A stretch of DNA of 64,000 nt, from assembly GCF_048282545.1 (NCBI RefSeq), contig NZ_CP182485.1, positions 1,426,001-1,490,000 of the forward strand, given 5' to 3'. The notes below the pieces were generated by a model, which saw only the letters and a list, made by a program, of their open reading frames with translations, was not told the DNA's origin and ran no database searches. The number at the start of each line of letters is the position of its first letter. The first letter of the stretch is position 1. This document shows, in pieces, positions 43,439-52,157 of the stretch. The translations under genes and the position numbers were made by a program. Source of the DNA: Opacimonas immobilis (GTDB lineage Bacteria > Pseudomonadota > Gammaproteobacteria > Enterobacterales > Alteromonadaceae).

Positions 43439-44893
43439 TTACTCAAGTAACCCCCCACGCAAATCTTGCGGAGCCACCCGAGGAATTCGAGTGAGTACTT
43501 CTTGACCTAACTTCAGCTCTACTTGCTTTTTGTAGCGAATGCTATGGTCGTTAATACTTGCAAAGATCGCACAGCCAATACCAAATACAACCCCTCCTAG
43601 CATGCCGGCGATTAAAAAGAGAATAGCCGATGGATTGTTAGGCACACTCGGAGTAAAGGGGATATCGATGACTTTGATGCGCTTTTCTTTTTCGAAAAAA
43701 CCCAAGGCACCGGTCACTCGAGCCAGTTCATAACGTTCTAACAAATCTTCATATAAATTGCGTTTTACTTTTAGATCGCGTTGTAATTCATTGAGTTGCT
43801 TTTCTAGCTCCCCAAGTTGTGATGTCCTTTCTGCTTGCGAACGGATCATGGTTTTGAGGCTGTTTGTTTCTTCGGTGAGGGCATCCACTTTGCTACGTGC
43901 AAGTTGCAGGTGGTCTAATTGAGCAATCAGTAATAGAGGCTGTTGTGAATCTTTCGAACTATTGGCTTTACTTGCCATACTCCACAGCTGATCTACATCG
44001 ATTTGGTGATCTTGATTTTGTAATGCTTCAAGCCGTTCTTCTTGCAGTCGATTCAACACTCGCATAGCGCCTTGAACCTGACTGTGATTATCGGTATAAC
44101 GCGCTTTTAACAAAGCCAGCTGACTCTGTAATTGGATGATGCGTTCCTCTAGATTGGCTACCACTGGGTTGGATTTTGACAGTTGTTGGTCAATCGTCCC
44201 CAGAGTCTTTATCGCACCGGCTAGTTCGGCTTCTTTCTCAAATAAGGTTTGTTTAAGCTGTGCTAAGCGACTTACATTGCCAAGATGCAGTTCTGGAAGT
44301 TGCTCAGCGTGTTGGTTCTTGAAGGTGGCAAGCGCATTTTCTGCTGCGGCCAGTTCTATCTGACGATTGGTCAAAAGGTCGGCAAGAAATGTTGAAGAAT
44401 CCGTGATAGAGGAGCGCTCTGGCGCGAGTAGTTGTTCAATAAAATGATTGGAAACCGTTTCAAGTAGAGGCACTATGCTATCGGGGTCTGAGTTTGAATA
44501 TTCAATCCGAATCAAATCTTTACCCGTCATTTCCATTCTCAACGAACTGGATAACTGATTGATAACCCTCTCTTGCTCTACTTTATTGGTATTTTCATTG
44601 ATCAGTTTTCGATCGATAGCCACTTGACGCAAAATATGTCGACTGTGCAATAGGGTTTGTAAAGCGGATAAGCGCTCCTTGAGCATGGCGGATACGGCGA
44701 AATCCTCCAAAAAGGGGTTCAGTTTTGACGTTTCTTGAATCAACATACTGGTGTGTGCTGTATATGTTTTCGGAGAAAGTGAACCGACCGTAAAACCAAT
44801 AATGGGGAATATCAAGATGGGTAAAATGATGACATATCGGTGACGCCACCCCGCATCCAGCCATATATAGAATTGATAGCTAATATGATTCAT
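43439..44893 (-). CDS. Wzz-like polysaccharide chain-length determinant
   Basis: 484 residues. An N-terminal membrane helix (VIILPILIFPIIGFTVGSL, about 20-38) and a C-terminal one (ILFLIAGMLGGVVFGIGCAIF, about 425-447) with the preceding proline-rich PFTPSVPNNPSA flank a long periplasmic coiled coil. This is the architecture of the GNVR/Wzz family, close to the exosortase-associated chain-length proteins (TIGR03007 type). It lacks a kinase domain; the degenerate CpsD-like protein at 36560 might be its separate partner. It overlaps the upstream glycosyltransferase gene by 14 bp. Confidence 0.9.
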   Translation of the reverse strand: MNHISYQFYIWLDAGWRHRYVIILPILIFPIIGFTVGSLSPKTYTAHTSMLIQETSKLNPFLEDFAVSAMLKERLSALQTLLHSRHILRQVAIDRKLINENTNKVEQERVINQLSSSLRMEMTGKDLIRIEYSNSDPDSIVPLLETVSNHFIEQLLAPERSSITDSSTFLADLLTNRQIELAAAENALATFKNQHAEQLPELHLGNVSRLAQLKQTLFEKEAELAGAIKTLGTIDQQLSKSNPVVANLEERIIQLQSQLALLKARYTDNHSQVQGAMRVLNRLQEERLEALQNQDHQIDVDQLWSMASKANSSKDSQQPLLLIAQLDHLQLARSKVDALTEETNSLKTMIRSQAERTSQLGELEKQLNELQRDLKVKRNLYEDLLERYELARVTGALGFFEKEKRIKVIDIPFTPSVPNNPSAILFLIAGMLGGVVFGIGCAIFASINDHSIRYKKQVELKLGQEVLTRIPRVAPQDLRGGLLE

Positions 44894-46007
44894 TGGCCAA
44901 AATATCCATCACTTGTTGTGCTTTGACAGCCCAATCCTCACATTCAACCAGTCGTTGTTGTGCTGTCGTTCGGTCTTTCAGTAATACGCTATTCAAGGCT
45001 TCGCACATTTCTTGTGGAGTATGAATGACATTAATGACATGACGATAGGGGGCTAAGGCCGGAAAATCGGAGCTAATGATTGGTGTGCCAGTCGCCAAAT
45101 ACTCACGCAATTTTAATGGGTTACACGCTCTTATTTGAGTATTGTCAACAAATGGTAAGATCGACACATTCCAGTGTTGAGAAAACCTTGGTAATTCATG
45201 GTGGGAGACTTCGGGGTAGAAAAAAACATTTGAAAATTGTGTCAGTCGACTCACATCTACAACGACCTTGCCAACAAATACAAAATGCCAATGCGGCATT
45301 TTGGCAATCACCTTGGATAGCAATGAAAGATCTAGCCAAGCCGATATGCTGCCGTAAAATCCAGCAATCGGTTTGCCTTGTGGCAGTAATTCCGAAGCCA
45401 TCGTTGGATTTGCAAATAACTGAAAATCGACGCCATGAGGAATCAAGAAGGTTTTTGGACTAGACAGTTTTTCGGCTAAAGCCTGGCTTGAGACGAAAAT
45501 GACATCCGCTTTATGCAACAGTTCATCTTCTCGTTTAGAAACGATGTCATGATCAACGCCAGCCAGACCAGCAAAATCATCGCCACAGTAATACACTACC
45601 TTTTTTTCATTTAAATGCCCAACCATATCTACGGCGGTAGGCAGTGATATCCATAGGATAGGAGACTGCAACTGAAGGCGTTCAGTCACAGGGACGATTT
45701 GCTTTTTGAGAAAAATCTGACAAAGTTTCCTCGTCAACGTCCATTTGGGTACAGGTACCGTCATCGGGTTGATGATAGTCATATTTTCTGGGACGCTAGA
45801 AGACGGTTGCTCGGGGTGAGCGTGCCACCGAGCAAAGACTTTTTCTTTTAAACGCAGTAAGTCATGCAAAGTCACTTTGGGTTTGCGCAATCCGATTGAG
45901 TTTACCCAAATCACCTTTCGTTCTGTTGCGATATGCTTAATTAAATGTTGTGTGCTTGAGGGTAACTTGCCCCAGTCTTCACCAAAAACGATTAAATCTT
46001 GTCGCAT
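44880..46007 (-). CDS. Glycosyltransferase (GT-B fold, GT1/GT4-like)
   Basis: 375 residues, beginning MRQDLIVFGEDWGKLPSST. Donor-site features are FLIPHGVDFQLFANP, IAGFYGSISAWLDLSLL, FVFVGKVVVDVS and a C-terminal NPLKLREYLATGTPIISSDFPAL, typical of transferases found in capsule and exopolysaccharide loci (for instance UDP-galactofuranose or teichuronic-type families). The RBS AAGGAAAATC precedes the ATG. It overlaps both neighbours in the polysaccharide run. Its sugar is unknown. Confidence 0.88.
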   Translation of the reverse strand: MRQDLIVFGEDWGKLPSSTQHLIKHIATERKVIWVNSIGLRKPKVTLHDLLRLKEKVFARWHAHPEQPSSSVPENMTIINPMTVPVPKWTLTRKLCQIFLKKQIVPVTERLQLQSPILWISLPTAVDMVGHLNEKKVVYYCGDDFAGLAGVDHDIVSKREDELLHKADVIFVSSQALAEKLSSPKTFLIPHGVDFQLFANPTMASELLPQGKPIAGFYGSISAWLDLSLLSKVIAKMPHWHFVFVGKVVVDVSRLTQFSNVFFYPEVSHHELPRFSQHWNVSILPFVDNTQIRACNPLKLREYLATGTPIISSDFPALAPYRHVINVIHTPQEMCEALNSVLLKDRTTAQQRLVECEDWAVKAQQVMDILANESY

Positions 46008-46978
46008 GATTTTCCTTGAAAAAAGTCAAAAGTCAGTGCTGTCACACAATTTCGACCGTTCTTTTTTGATTCGTAAAGAGCGTGATCGGCATGAGCCAAT
46101 AATGAAGCAACGTCGTGTTTGAATGCTCTAAACTGAGTTACGCCAAAACTCGCAGTCACTTGAATAGGTTTATTATCATAGGTCAATGCCATCGATTCTA
46201 TGGCAATACGATATCGTTCAATGGGTATTTTGGCCTCTTCCAATGAGGTATCCGGCATACAGATACAAAACTCTTCCCCTCCCATGCGGCCGATGGAATC
46301 TTCATTACGCAGATGTTTTTTCAATGTCTTGCACACTTCTTTGAGCACCATATCTCCGGCATCATGGCTGTGGTTATCATTGATTTGCTTAAAAAAGTCC
46401 AAATCAAAGTAGGCCACGCATAACGCTCGTTGATGACGCTGTGAAACCGTGATGGCTTTTTTGAGAATGTCATTAAAATGCCGGCGGTTCGGTAAGCCAG
46501 TTAATACATCGGTAAGCGACTCGTGTTGCATGGTGAGGTATTTGCTCAGCTGTTTTTTACGCATCAAAAACATTCGTACAATAGCATTGACCTTGGCATG
46601 GATAAGATCTTTATCCATTGGAGTTAAAATAAAGGCATCCGCTCCTACATTGAGTCCTTGAACAAAATCTTCCCTATTGTTGGCACTGCCCATTAGCAAA
46701 ATAGGACGCCAGATTTCTTCAAGTAAATCCTCCATCATTCTGATCATTCTGATCAATTCTATGTTGCCATCACTTTTTTTCTGCATATCAAGAATGATCA
46801 GTGAATATATATCAGGCTGTGCTCGCAGTGCAGCAATAGCTTGCTCGCAGCTTGTAAATGCACTGACCTGATAGTTTAGCTGCTTTAACGTCGTTTCAAT
46901 ATTTTGTAGTGATTGAACAGAGGCACTGACGAGCAGTACTTGTACTTCTTCATTACTGACGCGATGGGAACTGTGCAT
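45992..46978 (-). CDS. REC-GGDEF diguanylate cyclase with degenerate receiver
   Basis: 328 residues from the ATG at 46978, one base after the upstream stop (an ATG at 46993 is also in frame). The receiver domain (about 10-130) keeps the phospho-acceptor-like Asp in LIILDMQKKSDG but lacks the acidic pair (VLLVSASVQS) and the conserved Lys (ILTPMD). The GGDEF domain (about 165-325) has an intact active site, GRMGGEEFCI, and an inhibitory RxxD site (RNED) five residues before it, so it should make c-di-GMP with product feedback. It lies within the polysaccharide run, translationally coupled to a lipoprotein and a glycosyltransferase. Confidence 0.9.
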   Translation of the reverse strand: MHSSHRVSNEEVQVLLVSASVQSLQNIETTLKQLNYQVSAFTSCEQAIAALRAQPDIYSLIILDMQKKSDGNIELIRMIRMMEDLLEEIWRPILLMGSANNREDFVQGLNVGADAFILTPMDKDLIHAKVNAIVRMFLMRKKQLSKYLTMQHESLTDVLTGLPNRRHFNDILKKAITVSQRHQRALCVAYFDLDFFKQINDNHSHDAGDMVLKEVCKTLKKHLRNEDSIGRMGGEEFCICMPDTSLEEAKIPIERYRIAIESMALTYDNKPIQVTASFGVTQFRAFKHDVASLLAHADHALYESKKNGRNCVTALTFDFFQGKSCDKI

Positions 46979-46979
46979 A

Positions 46980-47402
46980 TTAATTAAATCCATTAAAAAT
47001 AATTGCCTGAGATATATCTACGGTGCTTTTTTCACTAGTATAAGTATCGTCAATACCGCTTTTTCCACTCCATAAAATGTGGGTTTGCGCATTGCCTACT
47101 GGGATGGGAATGGCGAATGACTTGCTTCCTCCTGGTATCAAGGACGTTTGTATTAATACGGTTTGATTTTCATCCATTATCTGCACATTGACTAAGTTTG
47201 GACTGGTATTGGTTAATGAAATGTCATGGGCTTTGAACATTGCAAACGTATGCCCAGCTTGTGCAGTGGTGTTTGCTGTGGATGGGGTGATGGGTGGATT
47301 AGGGGATGGCGACACAGGAACATTCTGTACTGTTTCACCATCTCCTGAACCACCACAGGCACAAAGTAAGAAGCAAGTAGAGATGAATAGTATTTTATGC
47401 AT
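46980..47402 (-). CDS. Small lipoprotein of unknown function
   Basis: 140 residues. The signal ILFISTCFLLCACGGSGDG has a strong lipobox, LCAC, with Cys16 lipidated and Gly/Ser/Asp at the following positions. A proline/serine/threonine linker (SPSPNPPITPSTANTTAQAG) precedes a small beta-rich domain (about 50-140). I do not recognise the family. The RBS AAGGG precedes the ATG. Its place between the LruC-domain protein and GGDEF genes suggests a role in matrix assembly. Confidence 0.75.
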   Translation of the reverse strand: MHKILFISTCFLLCACGGSGDGETVQNVPVSPSPNPPITPSTANTTAQAGHTFAMFKAHDISLTNTSPNLVNVQIMDENQTVLIQTSLIPGGSKSFAIPIPVGNAQTHILWSGKSGIDDTYTSEKSTVDISQAIIFNGFN

Positions 47403-47413
47403 GAGTAAAACCC

Positions 47414-49357
47414 TTATTCCGCATTGAAGATGAATTGAGAATTGATGTTTTGCTTATACCAATCAGCATATTGCTCAGGTGAGTTGAGCCAGTTGATAAA
47501 CTCTGGATACGCTTTGGCAATGTCTTGTGATTCCAATGGATGGCGCCAATGACTTGGCAAGTCCAACACCCATGGCAGTGCTTTGTCAGTGACGTTAAAG
47601 GGGCGATCTAGGCTGGCGTCAACCTCATAAGACAAAGGCACGGTAAATAGTTGACCATCACGGTAAGACCCTTCCGCTTCAAAAAAATCAGTTCCAGAAA
47701 ATTCTGAAAGATGGATTTCGAGGCAGCGTCCTGGTCCGTTTAAATCACTATAAGTTGGGTTGCCTGCTAACCATTGATTGAACCATGGATAGCTTTCTTG
47801 GTATCGCTCAAAGCGGAAGTGCGATATGTCATGTGCAGGATTCCCTTTTTCACTGGCAAACATAAAGTGATCATAGTTGGTTTCATTCAATGCATTAGTA
47901 CTGTTGAGCCAAACCTCACGTTGTTCATCAGAATGCTTAAATTCAATGGTGAGTTGCCAAGTATTGGTCGTGGTGCCTGACGGACAAGACACGCCGTTAT
48001 CAAGACTTGTGCGATACATACAGCGCACAGAATCAAACAGATTACCAGCTTGATAATGCGATAATTCCTCAAAGAGATTTTCGGATAGGGTAACCACTAA
48101 ACGGTCTGATTGTGTCTCTAGAGCAAGAGGATATGGGTAATTACTAAAGCCATTGATGGCTACATCATTGCGTTTAAACTCCCCGTTCGCATATTGATAT
48201 TGAGCGACATTACGACCTGCTGCATCCGTTTTTTGCAGAGTTAAGCTTGCAATATTTTCAAGTTTAATATTCGGTAAAGATAAAGCCAGGCCGTTGCGAT
48301 ATGTTGCACCAATAGCTTCAATCCCATAGTCAATCGTCAGTGATTTTAGTACTTCTACTTGGGTGACTTGATTATTGCGCTCAATTTCTTTTGTGCTAAT
48401 GATCTTATTCGCATCATACGCAATCACCGCATCATTAAAGTCATAATCACCTTGCATAGGCCAGTTATCTTCAAAAGCCACTTTACCGGCTTTTTTATAC
48501 TCAGTTTCCCGCACTGACTTCACATGGATCACATTTTCTAATCCAGCAATAGCGGCTAAAGGCGTGACCTCAACATTAAAAATAAGATCATTAAAATCTT
48601 TATCACCCATATCAGTTCGGATATCTTCAAAGCCATAAGCAAAAAAGCCAATGTCAGTTATATCGTCACTGCCGGATAAGGTATCTCTAAACAGGACGTG
48701 GTATTTATTGCCTAAACCTACCGTTGGGTTTAGTGCGGGTAAACTATAAAAAGGCTGTCCGAATTGAAAATTGGTTTTTTGTCCGCCATACCATCCGTCC
48801 CAATTATTTGAAGCAATGAAGAAACCAATGCTATGGCCAGCAGGGAGTGTGATTTTTAAATCGACTTGATCGCCTTGTACTAGCTCACCACCAGAGCCTG
48901 CTTTAGAGCTGTTAGGAAAGATCAATACATGTTCAACATCCGCAATGGTCGATGATGTAGGTGGGTTATTGGATTCATAGATAAAGTAGCCAAGGGCGTT
49001 TTTGTAGCCTGCTCCTTCGTTTAAAAAGGCCACTTTGACCGTAGCGGTCCCTTCGAAGTCATCTTTCACTCCGATGTTATTGAACGTATTTTCGAGTAAG
49101 GTTGGATCAACAGGTTGGCCCTCAGGAACTAATGCATAAAACCCATCCAATAGAAATTCATCCAGTTGATCATTGATATTGGTTAGGCGCACAGGGGTGC
49201 CCATACGGGTAAAGTGGTCTTGATGATTTTGGGTGGTCGATACATTTGGATCTAATGATGAATCCAACCAAAGCCAAGAAGAGGGATCCGTTGTCGCACT
49301 AATATTTAGGCTATAGCTTGCAGCGATGATTAAAGATAGCGAAGGAATAAGACGCAT
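47414..49357 (-). CDS. LruC/DUF4114-domain secreted protein
   Basis: 647 residues. The signal peptide (MRLIPSLSLIIAASYSLNISA) is followed by a DUF4114 region, ending FFAYGFEDIRTDMGDKDFNDLIFNVEV, and then a LruC/DUF4842 domain with NWPMQGDYDFNDAVIAYD. Both contain Asp-rich calcium-binding-like DFND motifs. The C-terminal ~250 residues follow the LruC family. Such proteins are secreted or surface-attached, and their occurrence inside an exopolysaccharide operon suggests a matrix protein. The RBS AAGGAT overlaps the upstream stop. Confidence 0.85.
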   Translation of the reverse strand: MRLIPSLSLIIAASYSLNISATTDPSSWLWLDSSLDPNVSTTQNHQDHFTRMGTPVRLTNINDQLDEFLLDGFYALVPEGQPVDPTLLENTFNNIGVKDDFEGTATVKVAFLNEGAGYKNALGYFIYESNNPPTSSTIADVEHVLIFPNSSKAGSGGELVQGDQVDLKITLPAGHSIGFFIASNNWDGWYGGQKTNFQFGQPFYSLPALNPTVGLGNKYHVLFRDTLSGSDDITDIGFFAYGFEDIRTDMGDKDFNDLIFNVEVTPLAAIAGLENVIHVKSVRETEYKKAGKVAFEDNWPMQGDYDFNDAVIAYDANKIISTKEIERNNQVTQVEVLKSLTIDYGIEAIGATYRNGLALSLPNIKLENIASLTLQKTDAAGRNVAQYQYANGEFKRNDVAINGFSNYPYPLALETQSDRLVVTLSENLFEELSHYQAGNLFDSVRCMYRTSLDNGVSCPSGTTTNTWQLTIEFKHSDEQREVWLNSTNALNETNYDHFMFASEKGNPAHDISHFRFERYQESYPWFNQWLAGNPTYSDLNGPGRCLEIHLSEFSGTDFFEAEGSYRDGQLFTVPLSYEVDASLDRPFNVTDKALPWVLDLPSHWRHPLESQDIAKAYPEFINWLNSPEQYADWYKQNINSQFIFNAE

Positions 49358-49359
49358 GA

Positions 49360-50748
49360 TTAATAATCCTTTTGTTGTACAGTGTGAGGTAACAATTGTT
49401 GCTCAGTCCAATGCGCTAGACTGATAGTCATTGCCCCGAGGATGTATATTGGCCAACTAAAGCCAAACGTTAAAAAGGTGCCTGCTGCCAGGGTGCCTAT
49501 GAGACCGGCTAAAAGTGCTTCGGCGGTCGTATTGATTGCCGGTGAAAATCTATCTGGAAAAGACTCAATGAGTTCCAATGTTCGTATATTGGTTTTGACA
49601 AGCATCACAATTAAGGTGATAAAAATGATCAGACCTAAATAACCTGTTTCAGCTAAGACACCAAACCAAGTGGAGTGAACGGCATGATTCAAGCCATCCC
49701 AATGCGGCGAATAAAAAAAGTAATTTGAGTAGAAGTTATCGATCCCAACGCCGGTTAGAGGGTTATCGTTGGCCATACCGATGGCGGCTTCCCATGCATA
49801 AATCCGACCCATTGCCGACGCATCTATACCTGCCTCGGCAGCGCCGCCTGAGGCGCGCCCTGAAATACCCGCGACTTGATATAGAATGAGTGCTGCGATA
49901 GCGCCACCACCCAAAAACAACAGCTTATTCTGGATTCTGCGATACGCATAAATGCCAAAAACAGCCAAAATCCCTAATAATCCGCCTCGACTTTGTGTGG
50001 CTAGAATGGCCGAAAATAATGTACAGATGCTGATAAGGCCGAATACTTTTAAGCCGTTGCTCAAGCCTTTGGTCAAAATAAAACCCACAGCAAAGGCCGA
50101 TGGGAACATGAGGACTAATGACAAATCATTTGGATCACCTAGAACCGAACCAAATACCCGACCTATGGTGACGCGCGTTTCTTCAACCAGTCCAATACCA
50201 TTTGCTTTGTTATGCAGTGCTTTGATGCCCACTACACAACCGGCCAACACAATCGCTTTTGCAGCAAACGTAAAATCCGTTTCTCGAGTGGTTAACCACG
50301 TGATGGCAAAACACATAATGGCAATTTTGACAAAAATATTAAGGTAATATTGAATCGCGATTGGCATGTTACTCGCCATCACGACGCCCACACTGACCGC
50401 AACAAAAAAGGCACTTAATGCCGTCAATTCTGGTCGCCACCACAGGTCGAATCTCTTCTTGTAAAAAACATTCCACCCCAGCGTGGCAAAGCTTGCCAAA
50501 GAAAGCAGCAGTGGAATTTTGAAGTTATAGAGTTGTGGTATGACTTCATGAATTCTGAAAAATGAAAAAATGACAAACAGTAATACCATCAGAAATGGAT
50601 AGTGCAGCATGACCAAAATGGCTATCGGCAAGACACTGATGCCAATCACTACCAAAGGATGCGGGATGACACTCCAAGCAAGGCCTAAAATGAATATCCA
50701 TAGGAGCATTAGGTAGTGTTTGGTCAGAAGGTTCGCCATGCTATTCAT
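49360..50748 (-). CDS. O-antigen ligase/polymerase-family membrane protein (Wzy-like)
   Basis: 462 residues, about eleven to twelve membrane helices. The Wzy_C/O-antigen ligase domain shows ATQSRGGLLGILAVFGIYAYRR and a large periplasmic loop with GMANDNPLTGVGIDNFYSNYFFYSP...AVHSTWFGVLAETGYLGLI, the conserved ligase/polymerase motif including His. It probably polymerises or ligates the repeat unit in the periplasm. It resembles the exosortase-associated O-glycosylation ligase group, but no exosortase gene is present here. It overlaps wzx by 4 bp. Confidence 0.88.
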   Translation of the reverse strand: MNSMANLLTKHYLMLLWIFILGLAWSVIPHPLVVIGISVLPIAILVMLHYPFLMVLLFVIFSFFRIHEVIPQLYNFKIPLLLSLASFATLGWNVFYKKRFDLWWRPELTALSAFFVAVSVGVVMASNMPIAIQYYLNIFVKIAIMCFAITWLTTRETDFTFAAKAIVLAGCVVGIKALHNKANGIGLVEETRVTIGRVFGSVLGDPNDLSLVLMFPSAFAVGFILTKGLSNGLKVFGLISICTLFSAILATQSRGGLLGILAVFGIYAYRRIQNKLLFLGGGAIAALILYQVAGISGRASGGAAEAGIDASAMGRIYAWEAAIGMANDNPLTGVGIDNFYSNYFFYSPHWDGLNHAVHSTWFGVLAETGYLGLIIFITLIVMLVKTNIRTLELIESFPDRFSPAINTTAEALLAGLIGTLAAGTFLTFGFSWPIYILGAMTISLAHWTEQQLLPHTVQQKDY

Positions 50749-52157
50749 AATTTTCCTAGGTGAGTCTTAGACAACATCTCAACCTTGCGTGACCAGAATA
50801 AGGCAAGTAATAGCAAACACAGTAAGCCAATACATAAGAGAAGTTGATAAAGGGCACTAAGAGAAAGGTGAATAGCAAGGCCAGATAGAACGATAACCGT
50901 TGGGATCCCGAAAAGGGCTTGATATGAATAAGGTAAGGGCAGGCGTTTTTGGCTGAGCAAAAATAAACTACCCGCTTTTACTATAAAAGCCACACACATG
51001 GAGATTGCCGCACCCAAGGCGCCATAAAGTGGCACTAAACCTAACAATAAGCCTACTCCGATTATCGAAATAATGCAGTTAATGTAAAATTGCTCATGTG
51101 TATTGCGCCCGGTAAATGCACCAATATTCAGTAATTCAGCCGCTTCTTTAGCTAGCATTGCACAGGCCAGGACGAGCAAACAGTGTATGGCATCTTGATA
51201 AGTTACCGGCATCACTGTCGCGATTATGTACTCACTGGTGGTCACGATGATAAACGTCGCGATGGCAACATATAACATTCCATAAGTGGTAAATTTCGCA
51301 ACCTCAGATGCGCCGTTGGTTTGGGCTAATGTGGTGAATCGTTTCGGAGCCCACCACATGGTGTAAGGTTGCAGAAGTAATACAACCCCGATTGCAAATT
51401 TGGCTGCCACCCCATACAGACCGACTTGTTCTAGTGAGGTGTAATGGGCCACGAACAAACGGTCTGCACCCATCAGCGCGAACCCAACTAAACCAGTGCC
51501 AAGAAGTGGAAATGAGTAGATTATGATTTTTTTGAATGTTTTGGGTAACCATACCCATTTAGTCGTTTGCCATTGCCAAAATGTTAGATAGACAAGCTGG
51601 ATAACGACTGCAATCAAACCAGCTGCAAAAATACTGGTGACAGTAGGCGAGAATTGAATAAACCAAAGCGTGAGCCCTGCTTGGATAAATACTCGCCCAA
51701 CGGTGGCAATACAAAACACCCCCGCTTTATCGTTCATTCGCAACCAGCCAAGCGGCACTGCAATCATTGCTTCGAATGAGACAATGACCAACGCTAAAAT
51801 CACGGCTTCAGTTGGGATATTGCCAGGTATATATGCTTGTATTTGGGTTATAGTCAAGCTGATAAATAACAATGAAACCAAAGTCATTAAGCTGGCAAGG
51901 GTAAATACGGCACTTGCCATTACCTTCTGTCTTTGTCTATTGCGAGCGAGTCCAGCAAAGCGATATAAACTGTCTTCTAAACCAAAACCCACTATGACAC
52001 TGGCAATTATGGTAATACTACTTAGCACTTCAACGCGCCCAAATTCATCAGGTGCTAGGGTGTGTGCGACAAACGGTAGCATGATCAGCGACAAGCCTTT
52101 CATAAGTGCTAAGCTGAAACCATACAATAGTGTGTGAGGTATTTTAGCGAATATCAT
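50745..52157 (-). CDS. Wzx-like polysaccharide flippase (MOP superfamily)
   Basis: 470 residues with about twelve to fourteen membrane helices. The N-terminus LLYGFSLALMKGLSLIMLPFVAHTLAPDEFGRVEVLSSI is the polysaccharide-biosynthesis-protein signature, with LDSLYRFAG-like positions. It should flip the lipid-linked repeat unit across the inner membrane. It overlaps the neighbouring genes by 4 bp on each side, consistent with one operon with the ligase/polymerase gene. Confidence 0.9.
   Translation of the reverse strand: MIFAKIPHTLLYGFSLALMKGLSLIMLPFVAHTLAPDEFGRVEVLSSITIIASVIVGFGLEDSLYRFAGLARNRQRQKVMASAVFTLASLMTLVSLLFISLTITQIQAYIPGNIPTEAVILALVIVSFEAMIAVPLGWLRMNDKAGVFCIATVGRVFIQAGLTLWFIQFSPTVTSIFAAGLIAVVIQLVYLTFWQWQTTKWVWLPKTFKKIIIYSFPLLGTGLVGFALMGADRLFVAHYTSLEQVGLYGVAAKFAIGVVLLLQPYTMWWAPKRFTTLAQTNGASEVAKFTTYGMLYVAIATFIIVTTSEYIIATVMPVTYQDAIHCLLVLACAMLAKEAAELLNIGAFTGRNTHEQFYINCIISIIGVGLLLGLVPLYGALGAAISMCVAFIVKAGSLFLLSQKRLPLPYSYQALFGIPTVIVLSGLAIHLSLSALYQLLLCIGLLCLLLLALFWSRKVEMLSKTHLGKL

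Noticed and set aside
45633..45640. GGCGGTAG, the core of the RfaH ops element
   Set aside because: It lies on the plus strand within a minus-strand glycosyltransferase gene, so the polysaccharide transcript would not carry it, and the following bases (GCAG) miss the conserved T. Treated as chance.
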